A stretch of 64,000 bases of DNA from Lunularia cruciata (GCA_948567375.1 OX419757.1:13654974-13718973); one strand, 5' to 3'. Shown: positions 35,833 through 46,005, numbered from the stretch's first letter. The notes: generated from the letters alone by a model not told the origin. Translations and numbers: made by a program.

Positions 35833-35973
35833 CAGCATGCAGATCAGTTGGTACAACAAGCTTGGAGTGGAGCCTTTGTACCATCAGGAGATGAGTGTGA
35901 GGATGAGCCTCCAGAGGCAATTGCTTTGACACCTCTAGATACCACACTCATTGCTTGGCAGTATCCAGTAGAG

Positions 35974-36928
35974 GGGATATGCCTATTGGAGTTGTTTGGT
36001 GGGATCAACACCGGACTAGCTGTGGTATTATAGGCGGGTATCCGAATACAGAGGTACTTGTATGTAGAGAGGGATGAGACTGCTAGGCGAGTCTCTCTAC
36101 ATCATGTGGCACACTTGGCCTATTGGTATCCAGAGTTATTACCGATATCAGCAGTCAGAGGTTACCAGAAGGCCGTACCAGGAGACATTTCCTTACTGGG
36201 AGCGCATGACCTAGAGAGACATGGGCCTATTCACTTGGTGATTTCTAGATAGCCATGTCAGGGACACACATGTGCAGGCCACGGTTTGGGTCTTTAGGAT
36301 CCTCGTTTTGGTGTGTTTTGGGAGATGTTACGGATACTACGACATCTCCAGGTTCATCAGTTTGTTTCTCCAGCTTACCTTCTGGAGAATGTTCCTTTGT
36401 TGGGTAATTCTTGCACCAAAGTGGTGGCGAGTACACATCAGGTCCATTCTTGGATGGGACCTGCTATATTGTTAGATGCAGCCAGAGTGGGATCACAGGC
36501 TCATCATCTTTGTCTTTGGTGGACGAACCTCTTACCTAGAGAGGTTCTACAGCGTGCTTATGATGGGATTCAACGACTGGACCACATTCTTGTTGATGAT
36601 ATCTTGGATGTTGGGCGTCAGTCTAAGACAGTGGTAGTGGCTGATAGGTCACCTATGGCAATGGTGAACCTAGTTGGACAGCTTAGAGCCGCATTTCCCA
36701 CACTCATGAGTTTCCCAAGCTCTCATGCTTTTCGAGAGGGAGGACCTAGACTTGTTTGGGACTCACAATTACAGTAGTTGGTGGAGCCCAATGCTGATGA
36801 GAGAGAGCGGGCGATGGGTTTTTGCACCGGTATTACCGTTGTTCCAGTAGTGTCAGAGGCATCCAGGCGTCAGGTGTTAGGTCAGGCTATGGACCTGAAT
36901 TGTTTGACCTGGATTGTGAGCCTTGGCT
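35974..36928 (+). pseudogene. DNMT3-like DNA cytosine-5 methyltransferase domain (copy 2)
   Basis: About 318 residues lie in one frame throughout, interrupted only by stops. Motif I is LLELFGGINTGL and motif II YLYVERDE. Motif IV keeps the catalytic cysteine (PCQGH), but the preceding Trp codon is TAG. Motif VI is YLLENVP, motif VIII AHHLCLWWTN, and the C-terminal block MGFCTGITVVP then RRQVLGQAMDL. Unlike copy 1 there is no frameshift inside the domain, so the two copies together define the ancestral layout. It lies between protease and RT. The motif-I change from GIG to GIN and loss of an Arg in motif VIII may reflect decay. Confidence 0.92.
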
Positions 36929-37041
36929 TGGCAGAGCAGCATAGGATGTGCTTGATACGCATCACCACTCGGACACTTGTGAGCCTTGTGCATATCGAGA
37001 CGATTCAGGCACATGTTGGGGGCGATCGACCAAGTGGACAT

Positions 37042-37131
37042 GGTATTCTTGGGACACATCTAGTAGCTACTAGGGAGAGTGGTCTACTTGGAGTCCATCC
37101 AGGTGAGCGTGGGCTACTTGGATTACACCCT
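37042..37131 (+). repeat. Three GxLGxHP peptide repeats in the DNMT-RT linker (copy 2)
   Basis: The repeats GILGTHL, GLLGVHP and GLLGLHP stand at the positions equivalent to copy 1. They lie in an open frame (36778-37260) that joins the end of the methyltransferase to the RT lead-in. Confidence 0.7.
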
Positions 37132-37260
37132 TGGTCCACATGGGATGCAGCTAGAGGACGTGTGGAGCTTGCAGCCAGAGTGGAGGGAGTTTTTCACACA
37201 GAGGTTGGGACCTCTAGTGGTCGGGAGCATGACACTATTGCTCCTAAGGGCCCAATATAA

Positions 37261-38760
37261 CAGTTAGTCAGTACGTCTTCCACTCCTACTACAGTTACAG
37301 AGGATACTTGGGAGCCAGATCTTGGACCCAAGCTTATTGGAGAGGAAAGACAGAGGGTTTGGAGGTTCTTGAGGAGTCACACGAGTTGTTTTGCCTTCCG
37401 TATGATGGATTTGGGTGCTCTAAAGGGACCTGGTATACGGATTGAGCTGACTAGCAATACACCAGTTTTCCGACGTCCTTATCAATATAGTGAGATGGAA
37501 AGGACATTGATTTAGAGCCAGAGTAGTGACCTTTTTGAGGCTGGTATGGTGGAGATTTCACATGGAGAGTATGCATCAGCGATAGTGATGCCAGCCAAGA
37601 AGGATATGCATGGTAACTATACAGATAGGCGGATGTGTGGAGATTATTGTCTTATTAACCAACAGACCAGGGCTGATCGGTATGCCATGCCTACACCAGA
37701 GGAGATTTTTGATGCGATTGGGCATGCAAAGGTCTTCAGTACTTTGGATCTTTGAGCGGGATATCATCAGTTGCCGATCAGAGAGGAGGATAAGTCCAAG
37801 ACAACATTTTGGGCTATTGATCCTCATGGCAAGGATGTGTTATATCAGTGGAGGTTCTTGCCATTTGGGTTAAAGAACGCTCCTGCTGAGTTCCAGAGGG
37901 TCATGGATAGGATCCTAGCTGGATTGGATTTTGCTCGGTGCTATATTGATGACATCTTGGTTTATAGCACTAATGTGGAGGAGCATGAGAGACAGTTGTT
38001 GGAGGTGTTTGAGAGGTTGAGATCTCATGGACTCAAATTACATCCTGGGAAGTGTAGGTTCTTCCATGAGCAGGTTGAGTATTTAGGTCACACTATCTAC
38101 CCCGGGGACTTGGTGTTCAGTAGACCAAGGTGGAGGCTATTGCACGTATTCCTTGGCCTACAGATGTGAGCAGAGTATGAGCATTCCTTGGGTTGGCAAA
38201 CTTTTATTGCCGCTATGTCAGAGGATTTAGTGCCATTGCCAAGGCCTTGACAAAGCTGACCAAGCTTACAAAGGAGTGGTGTTGGGGAGATGAGCAAGAG
38301 AGAGCTTTTGTAGAGCTCAAGGAGAGGTTGACATCTGCTCCTATTTTGAGGAGATTGATCAAGGGACGGCCATTTCAGGTTCACATTGATTGGAGTATGT
38401 TGGGGCTTGGAGCGGTGCTCACCCAACATGATGATGAGAGGAAGGAGTTTGTGGTGGCCTATGCTAGTCGCTCCAACAATTCAGCGGAGGCAAAGTATAG
38501 TTCATATGAGGGAGAGTGCTTGGCAGCAGAGTGGGCAGTAGCACATTTCTGATGTTACCTATTTGGTAACCCCTTCACTCTCATCATTGATCATCAGCTG
38601 CTGAAGTGGTTGATGGAGTCCCACAAGCTTTCAGGGAAGCTTGCACGATGGGCTCTGATTTTACAAGAGTATGATTTCACGGTTGTTCACAAACCTGGAG
38701 TGGTGAACCGTGATGCAGATGGGTTGAGTAGAAACCCATGTCCCAGCCTGTAGGATCAGA
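37261..38760 (+). pseudogene. Reverse transcriptase and RNase H (copy 2)
   Basis: The order is the same as in copy 1: CGDYCLIN, a broken LDLRAGYHQ block (CGA-to-TGA at 37753-37755), FLPFGLKNAP, catalytic YIDDILVYS and YLGHTIYPG. A 1-base deletion near 38105 shifts the frame. RNase H continues from 38193 with the Asp of VHIDWS, the Glu of SSYEGECLA and, after TGA near 38550, IIDHQLLKW. Both RT catalytic aspartates are intact in the sequence but the frame is not. Confidence 0.9.
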
Positions 38761-38795
38761 CTGGAGCACGTTGGCATGGTGAGATACATGAGGAG

Positions 38796-39092
38796 ATGGT
38801 GCCAAGTTGGCATACATCAGCCTTTTTGTGTATATTTGCAAAGGCTTTGGTGATATCTCTCTCTGAGCATACAAGAGGAGTTATTGAGGTCACAGATCCA
38901 GAGAGTGAAGATATCGTCACAGTTCAGCGAGACGTTCATGATGATGTCTTAGTGATGGACTATCTTTGCACTGGTGTTGTGGGTGGCACAATTGGGGCCA
39001 AGGAGAGAGACCATGTTCTTCAGCAAGCCAGGCGGTTCAGATTGGAGGGTAGACACCTTTGCGTGTATGGGAGGATGGTAGAGTGCGAGTAG
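38796..39092 (+). pseudogene. RNase H-integrase linker (copy 2)
   Basis: It matches 12468-12782 of copy 1. A small deletion near 39060 shifts the frame before the integrase. No motif of its own. Confidence 0.65.
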
Positions 39093-39118
39093 TACCACTT
39101 CTAGCACAGAGACCATAG

Positions 39119-40060
39119 TTGGTCCGTCATGCTCATGAGGAGCTAAGACATTTTGGAGTAAAGCATACATATAGCTTACTCCAAAGTCATTATTGGTGGC
39201 ACGGTATGCAGACCGAGGTACAACAATTTGTTGCTAGACGTATGGTTTGTGACCGAGTTAGTGCATCATTCAATGCTCCTACGCCACAGTTACACCCATT
39301 ACCTATCATGGGATTGGGTTACTGTTGGAGTTTGGACTTTGCCGGACCTTTACCGCTGACTATGAGACATCATCGGTATGTTTTGGTGATGGTGGAGCAC
39401 TTCTCCAAGTGGATTGAGTTGGTGGCACTGCTTGACAAGTCTAGTGAAGGGACAGTGTACTCGTTCTTGGATTGAGTTCTTAGTCATTTTGGTGCACCAG
39501 CTGAAGTTTTGACTGATCAGGGTACAGAGTTCTTGGAGGAGTTTCAGGTCTTATGTGACAAGGCTTTGATTGATCATCGTACTACATCTTGAGATCACCC
39601 TGAGGCAGATGGATTAGCAGAGAGAGTAGTTCAGATGGTGAAGAGAGGATTGCAAAAGTATGGTTTGCAGAGAGGCCACTTGGGAGATTGGGATCTCCAA
39701 TTACCTTGGTTGGCCATGGGCTATCGGTTCAGCCGGCAAGCCTCCTTAGCATCCTTCTCTCCATACTTTCTACTCTATGGACAAGATCCTGATTTATCTA
39801 CATCCATTCGTCGAGATGCTACTGTAGTTTTGGACTTGGATGACCCCGATGTATGGATAAGCGCATGTTCTTAACGGGCAGAGATCTTTTGGAGAGTGAT
39901 GCTGATGACCTTTGAGAACTTGGCAATTGCTCAGCATGGAGATACTTTACGCTATGCTACCATTCGAGGAGGAGGTTATAGACCCTCAATCCATCGATTT
40001 CATCTAGGCGACTATGTATATCTACAGTAGACAGCACCGATAACACTTGATGTTTCTACA
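39119..40060 (+). pseudogene. DDE integrase (copy 2)
   Basis: The zinc module has HEELRH and a second Cys pair in which the first Cys is Arg (RRMVCDR). The core has SLDFAGP, LTDQGTEF and GLAERVVQ, so all three acidic catalytic positions (Asp, Asp, Glu) are present. Two CGA-to-TGA stops (near 39474 and 39590) and others break the frame. The C-terminal part keeps HRFHLGDYVYL, the usual start of the barrel-like module, before passing to the PHD segment. Together with copy 1 this proves the family used a DDE integrase. Confidence 0.9.
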
Positions 40061-40072
40061 AGCCGCACTATC

Positions 40073-40372
40073 TTGAGAGTGCACGAGGTTTTGCCATCTG
40101 GAGTCCTTGTGTTAGAAGGACGTGATGGTGTTGTTTGGAAGGATCATGTGCGCAATTGTGCGCCATGCCACCTTCCAAACATTGATGGTACTATGGACCC
40201 AAGCTTGGCACTTGTACGTGTAGGCTTGAGGTGTATGTTATGTGGCTCTTCTGGTGGAGCTGCTATTATGTTAGTGTGTGATAGCTGTTCGAGAGGATGG
40301 CATATGGCATGTATGACTCCTCCTCTCACGGTGGTTCCTCATGGACAATGGTTATGTCCTAGATGTACTTGA
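40073..40372 (+). pseudogene. PHD finger at the polyprotein C-terminus (copy 2)
   Basis: This is 99 residues with the same eight zinc ligands as copy 1 at identical spacing (C-x2-C-x11-C-x2-C-x4-H-x2-C-x14-C-x2-C). Only a few residues differ between the copies. It is in frame with the integrase C-terminal module, separated by a single TAG in place of Gln. It ends with the natural TGA after CPRCT. Confidence 0.9.
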
Positions 40373-40529
40373 CTTATAGCTAGTTCATTCTTTATATGGT
40401 ATAGATTGCAGACAAGCGACTAACGATGGGGCTCCATAGCACCCGGCCTCCTGATCTTTGCCCATTAGAGCGTATACCATATACTTAGAGTAGATGGCTA
40501 TCTAGAGTTAGAGGGACTTAACTGCCAGC

Positions 40530-40540
40530 TAGGGGGGCGA
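40530..40540 (+). promoter_or_regulatory. Polypurine-like tract before B1 (copy 2)
   Basis: AGGGGGGCGA lies directly upstream of B1, the counterpart of AGGGGAGCAA in copy 1. Its place suggests a plus-strand priming site at the start of B1. Confidence 0.55.
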
Positions 40541-40648
40541 TTGTGGCACTTTAGAGTCTATGTATGACTTATGTGTGAGTTGTGTTTCTATAGTGTATGA
40601 TGTTGACAGCAATGTATGTTGTGCAGCAATGTATATACGCATGATAGT
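40541..40648 (+). repeat. Repeat B1 plus 2-bp spacer (copy 2)
   Basis: A 106-bp unit ending GCATGATA is followed by GT and then A2. It is homologous to B2, which has one extra unit of about 17 bp (a GATGTATATTGTGTAG-like repeat). Confidence 0.9.
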
Positions 40649-41097
40649 TGTCACGCCATTTGTAGTGCCGCATCTAGATGCTCGGACACTGGAGTTCCAG
40701 TGATAGTAGTTAGAGTTATTTCAGTAGTTTCTCAACGACTACTTTTTGACGGTTAGATTTTGTGTTTGGGGTACTGATTTCATGGTGGGGCCCACCATCA
40801 CTTTGCACCGTTTGCACCGTCAAGTGTGCCGTCAGCGGGACCGTTAGGGTTTCAGAGCTAGCTCAAGTCCAGGGGGTATAATTTCAAAGTGAGCTCCAGA
40901 GAGCTCACTTCTCTAATGTTGAGCCTTCGAGTTCCTGGCTATGGTGGACAGAGGCCGGCGAGCATCACCTGGATTCTCTATGCTTGAGTGGGTGTGGCTT
41001 GACTGTAATCAATGCCTAGTTGTTGGCAGTTTATAGAGTGATAGATCAAGTACTGATCTGAGTTGAGTTGAGTTGAGAGTGGTAAACAATCTGATTA
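40649..41097 (+). repeat. Repeat A2 (copy 2)
   Basis: This 449-bp unit starts TGTCACGCC and ends CTGATTA, and is followed directly by B2. Confidence 0.93.
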
Positions 41098-41220
41098 TTG
41101 TGGCACTTTAGAGTCTATGTATGACTTATGTGTGAGTTGTGTTTCTATAGTGTATGATGTTGACAACGATGTATATTGTGTAGCAATGTATGTTGTGTAG
41201 CGATGTATATATGCACAACA
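41098..41220 (+). repeat. Terminal repeat B2 (copy 2)
   Basis: This 123-bp unit starts TTGTGGCAC and ends GCACAACA, and abuts the AGCT target duplication. Confidence 0.92.
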
Positions 41221-41308
41221 AGCTCAATATGGCAAGTTTGTCTATTTAATTTTTCTTTTATTTCTTGGTATAAGAATACAAAATCTTGGAAGAAGTGAAT
41301 ATGGATGA

Positions 41309-41641
41309 TGTAATAACAATAGCTAGACATATTATATAGAGATAGAATTAGGGTTTAAGGTCTCATTGAGAACTTTCTAATAGTACCTCACCCATATGAT
41401 TTTGAGCATTCTATAGGAATATTCCATAAATATTTCCTCTATTCAAACTTGTTTGACCAACTAGATAGGACAAGGACCAACATGTCACCCATCCATGCAA
41501 CTAATCTAAGGGTGGAGCTTCCTTTGAGGGGATCTTCTTTGTTATATAATAAAGACAAGGTGCTCTTTTGAGGCATATGAGTACTCTATGATGAATCTTT
41601 GTGTTTCTCTTGAGGTTTCTCCTATTCTCAAAAAAATTACA
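41309..41641 (+). repeat. Family B copy 2, 5' LTR with internal deletion
   Basis: It starts TGTAATAACA and ends ATTACA. Compared with the 3' LTR, a block after the first 45 bases is missing. TATATAATAAAG is retained. Confidence 0.85.
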
Positions 41642-42239
41642 ATGGTATCAAAGTAGGTGTTTTAATCCAAGAGAGTGAAACCTCTTGGAGGAACACATGC
41701 TATTGAGATTGAGTAATTTTGAGAGGAGAAAACATAGTGCAATTGATAGACTAAAGGTGGTGTTTTAGAGAGAAGATGGGATAGAGGCACCTAGAAGACA
41801 ATTTACTACACCTCACTTTCCATTCTTGAATCCATTCCACATCAAGATTATGTACATATAGCATGAGCAAGTAAGAGTATATATTGTTTATCATTTTGGA
41901 ATAGAGTTCATGGACATAATAATGAATTCACCAAACCCAATGATTTTACCTATGGTGATATATAATAGAGAGTGGGATTTGACAATCTACATTCTATTAT
42001 GATGCAATGGATCTGAATATCCTTTCCCTTTCAACATGCAAGTAGACATCCATTATGTTGTTAGACCAAAAGTGATTTTTAGGGATTTTGTAGTCCACAA
42101 TTTTGGTGAGGAATATTATCAATGAGTTATAGCCTCTGAGGTCTCAATAGTAGTCCTAATTGTTGTTATCCCTTCTTGGAATGATCATATTAACCCTCTA
42201 TTGAAGGAGGAAATAGTGATTGAGTGTTTGATGTGTGTA

Positions 42240-43560
42240 CAAATCATGGAGCTATAGTTGTAGGATCTGATGCAAGGAATGCAGGGGATGTTGAACAAGT
42301 TTTGAGAGATCAAGATGACCATGAAGGCATTGAAAATTCAAGTATGTACCTTTAGGAACAATCAAGCAATGAAAGAAGGGGAACCATCCCAAAACTTGGT
42401 ACCAACGGCCAAAGTACTTAGAGAGTCAGTCATGCCAATGATACCAACCCTAGTCAACAATGAAGCCACATTGTCATTATGGATAAAGAAGATGTGCAAC
42501 ATCAAGCCTTATAAGGGACAATGTTCCATGAGAGCAATGGAAAATTGGATTTCAAGAATGAATCTATATTTTCAATTATTCACAACTGAGATCACCAACC
42601 ATTCCGCAAGCATGTTTGCATGTGGGTACTTGACCTATAAAGCCCTGATATGGTATGATGCTTGGGAAAAATCAATGTTAGCAAAAGGAAGAGAGATAAC
42701 ATGGATGGTAATGCAAGAAAGGCTACTAAAGAATTTTCAATCCATGGATTCTATGTAGATGCAGAATCCGACTATGGAGGTTGAAGCAAACAAATAGCAT
42801 ACAAGAGTATATGGATGCATTTCTTGATATATAGGTGGTGATAATTGATATGAGTCCAACAAAAGCTCTTGAAAATTTCAAATGGGGGTTAAAAGAGCAA
42901 ATTCATCTAGAGATAATGGTACAAAATCCTCATATTTTTTTGAAGCCATTGCCTACGCTCAAAGAATAGCATGGGTGCTTTAAGGAGGTGAAAGTGTAGT
43001 CTTGAGTCAACACTATCAAGCTCAAACACTGCACTTTGGTGGACTAGTTCCTATGGTATTGGGCAACATTCAGTTCTAAGATTGAGTAGCATGATTGCTC
43101 CAAGGAGAACAAGGGCGGGTCAAAGAAAGGAGAGATGGAGTCCCACAAGGAGAAGGGGCTTGAGCAAAAAAATAATGTTTCTACAATTATAGCTGAGTTG
43201 AGCACATTACCATAAATTTTCATACTTTTCTTCCTAGAGGTCCTTGGCCTCCATACAAGTAACCTTTGAACAACATGGAGAGACAAATTGAAGAGAATGA
43301 TATTGAAATTACATTGAAAAACAAAGATTGCCAATAAATGTACCTTATGTCCTTATATGCTCAATACAGAAGAGTAAAAGCAAGGAGAGGAAGAGAAAGA
43401 GTGTGCAAAGGTGGAGGAAAACAAATGCACAACTAATTGCCATAAATGGAGTCTTAAAAGACAATCATGTGAGAGTATTAATAGACCTTGGAGCAACAAA
43501 GAATTTTTCATCTTGTTTTGTTGCAATAAGGAGATGGAACTAGAGAAAGATAAAAATAAT
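42240..43560 (+). pseudogene. Family B copy 2 gag and protease remnant
   Basis: The longest open stretch (42315-42758) contains the Gag core: WIKKMCNI, AMENWISRMNLYF, LIWYDAWEKS and the ITWMVMQERLLKNF block. After a stop the basic region and a damaged zinc knuckle follow. The protease site at 43328-43543 reads VRVLIDLGATKNF, with Asp kept and Ser replaced by Leu. It is broken by stops but is the best guide to the interrupted copy 1. Confidence 0.8.
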
Positions 43561-43604
43561 ATGAAGTAGAGTTACTTAATGGTTAGACTGAGAGGATTGA
43601 ATCA

Positions 43605-45570
43605 TTACCTAGAAAGATAACACTCTTTATAAGAAATTATCAAGAAGCAATTGAGTGGCAAGTTATATGGTTAGCATGTTACAATGTGATCTTAGGCATG
43701 TTGTGGATGGAGACTTGACAGTCAAATGGAGAAAGAAAATAGTGAGAACTAGCCAATAGAAGATCTTTGGGGTTTTAAAGGAAGATCACAAAGGCAAGAA
43801 CTAATTCTCTATATCATAGGGATAACATCTATTGGTAAGACAAATAGATGTTTCATGGGTCTAATAAGAGAAGTCCAGAGTGCACAATTCAATGGATAAA
43901 TTCTTGAAATTGAAAGATGTGCTCAATGAGTTTCAAGATGTCTCTTTAGATGATTTACCTTTAGGATTACCACCAAAAAGGAGGGTAGATCATAAAATGA
44001 GATACTTATTGGGAAAACACCTCCTTATAAGGCCCCATATTGGTTATAATCCCATGAGTGGAAGGAGTGTAAGGCTCAAATCAAAGATATGCTATAGAAA
44101 AGGTTTATCTAACCCAACATATCATCATATAGGGCTCTTGTCTTATTTGTGAGAAGAAGAATGGGACAATACATATGTGCATTGATTATTGGAGACTAAA
44201 TCAACAAATGGTGAAGAACAAATACCCATTACCTTGCAAGGATGACTCATTTGATTAACTCAATAGGTCAAAACACTTCACCAAACTTGATCCATAGAGT
44301 GGTTATAACAAAATCAGGATTGTAGAGGAAGACATATACAAAATTGTCTTTCGACAAGGTATGGTCACTTTGACTACTAGGTGATGTCATTTGGCCTCAC
44401 CAACCACTTTCATGATTTTGATGAATGATATATTTTATCCATACTTGGATAAATCTTTATAACTTTCCTGAATGATATCTTAGTCTACAATAGGATGATG
44501 ATGGAGCACAAGCAACATTTGCAAGAAGTCTTCTAAATTCTATGAGAAAATCAATTGTATGCCAAAATCTTAAAGTGAAAGTTTGACAAGTCTGAATAGA
44601 TTAATTGGGGCATAGAGTAATCTTAAAGTGTAGAAGGTATCCAAGTGTTTACAAAAAAATAAAGGTCATTCAAAAATGGGATGATCTAGAAGATCAGACT
44701 CAACTCAAGAGTTTCTTTGGATTGATGGGGTTTTATCATCAATTTTTCAAGGATTTCTTCAAGGTCACAAAACCTCTAATACCTCTATTTGGCAAGGAGA
44801 AGAAATGGATGTGGGAATTCACACAAGAATTGGTCTTTCAAGAATTGAAAGATGGATTAGTACATACACCAATCTTGAAATGGTATGACCCAAAATTTCC
44901 AATCAAGTTGGCTATAGATGCATCAAACATTACAATAAGAGTAATCCTACAACAAGAATGACATGATGGATGGCACTAATTGCATATTTCTCTCAAAAGC
45001 TATTATCGGTAAAACATAACTATCATACCACCAAATGAGAAGATTTGGCCATTGTTCTTGCAACCAAGCATTGGAAGCATTAACTTAGCCAAACGACATT
45101 GATAGTGGAGACAAACCACAAGCCTCTAGTCTACCTTGAGACACAAAAAGATCTATATCATAGACAAATTTGGTGGGCAAAGTGGAGATGAGGATTCAAC
45201 ATGATGATCACATATGTAGAAGGCAAGAAGCAACTTGTAGATGCATTCACCTAGATGCCTAACAACAAACAATCTGGTGGTAAGGTCAAGATGAACCCAA
45301 AATTTTGGCCAGGGATTCTTACTTCTACAAAAATTGACCCACAGATTGTCAAAACTCAATCATCCAAAGGCATAACCAATACTCAAAGACTCACATTTTG
45401 AGATAACATGTTATGGATTCCATATGCCACAAATATAAGAACCACTATACTAGAAAAATATCATGATTCTACCATTGCAAGTCAAGTTGGAGTGGAAAAG
45501 ACCTTAGATGCAGTCAAATGCCATAATTATTGGCCCAAGATGAGCAATGATGTGATGGAGTATGTATGAA
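43605..45570 (+). pseudogene. Family B copy 2 RT and RNase H remnant
   Basis: RT is recognisable from CIDYWRLNQQMVKNKYPLP (near 44175) through HFTKLDP-SGYNKIRI to the MNDI-YPYLDK region; the catalytic IDD block near 44460 is damaged. The open stretch 44605-44961 holds the RT thumb (FFGLMGFYHQFFKDF) and the start of RNase H with the Asp of LAIDASN. RNase H relics continue to about 45280. Confidence 0.8.
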
Positions 45571-45586
45571 GTTGTATACTATAAAA

Positions 45587-45612
45587 GACCAAGACCAAGA
45601 CCAAGACCAAGG
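45587..45612. repeat. (GACCAA)n microsatellite
   Basis: About four tandem copies of AGACCA lie at the edge of the short insertion. On the minus strand they fall in the presumed transcribed leader downstream of the TATA box. Confidence 0.8.
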
Positions 45613-45695
45613 AGAGAAATAGGAGAATAGAAACTCACATTGGTACATTTGAATGAGGGAAAACTCCGAATGCCTAGCATGAGCTTTGGCTTTGG

Positions 45696-45932
45696 TATTT
45701 ATACGTAGCATACAAAGCCCTTGAGAAGCTTCTCAAGAAGCTTACTCGAGCTGCTTTCTTAGAGTGCAAGCCAAGTTAACTAGGAAGCTTCTCAAGAAGT
45801 TGCCTACTTGGCGTGCAAGGTAAGCTAGTTAGAAGCTTCTAGAAGCTTCCTTCTAGAAGCTACCTGCTTGGGGCACAAGTTAACTAGTTGGGAAGCTTCC
45901 TAAGAAGCTTCCTAGATACTTCTAGAATATTC
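45696..45932 (-). promoter_or_regulatory. TATA box with upstream cluster of canonical heat-shock elements
   Basis: The minus strand carries TATAAATA (45696-45703). Upstream of it, from about 45725 to 45932, lie repeated heat-shock elements. A perfect four-unit GAAgcTTCtaGAAgcTTC is at 45832-45849, with TTCtaGAA at 45851-45858. A perfect three-unit TTCtaGAAtaTTC is at 45920-45932. Gapped GAAGCTTC...GAAG elements are at 45725-45739, 45784-45799 and about 45892-45910. Alternating GAA/TTC with 2-base spacing is the binding site of trimeric heat-shock factors. The nearest element is about 22 bp from the TATA box, a typical promoter arrangement. Confidence 0.75.
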
Positions 45933-46005
45933 TAGGCTAATTGGGCTTATTCTCTACTTTGTTAGCCTTACTAACTATGTCGCTAAACTCCATATTGTTA
46001 CGCCT

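Larger units (their letters stand above)
31307..41220 (+). mobile_element. DNMT element copy 2: same architecture, + strand
   Basis: The 9914-bp element has order A1 (31307-31755), leader, gag, protease, DNMT3-like methyltransferase, RT/RNase H, integrase, PHD finger, B1 (40541-40646), GT spacer, A2 (40649-41097), B2 (41098-41220). The ends read TGTC...ACAACA. AGCT flanks it on both sides (31303-31306, 41221-41224). The ancestral protein was one frame. This copy has 1-base deletions (for example near 33697 and 38105) and about a dozen stops, many of them CAG-to-TAG or CGA-to-TGA relative to copy 1. Confidence 0.93.
45575..46005 (-). mobile_element. Short insertion resembling a solo LTR, with heat-shock elements
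   Basis: About 430 bp interrupts the family B integrase between sequences that are adjacent in copy 1 (24256-24275). It contains many GAAGCTTC palindromes, a minus-strand TATA box and a (GACCAA)4 run. The ends resemble TGTATAC...CATATTGT, but the exact boundaries and target duplication are unclear. It may be a solo LTR or TRIM read on the minus strand. Confidence 0.6.

Noticed and set aside
31307..41220. Classification of the DNMT element as a DIRS/PAT/Ngaro tyrosine-recombinase element because of its split repeats
   Set aside because: No tyrosine recombinase frame is present. A DDE integrase with zinc module and three acidic positions is encoded, and insertions have target duplications.
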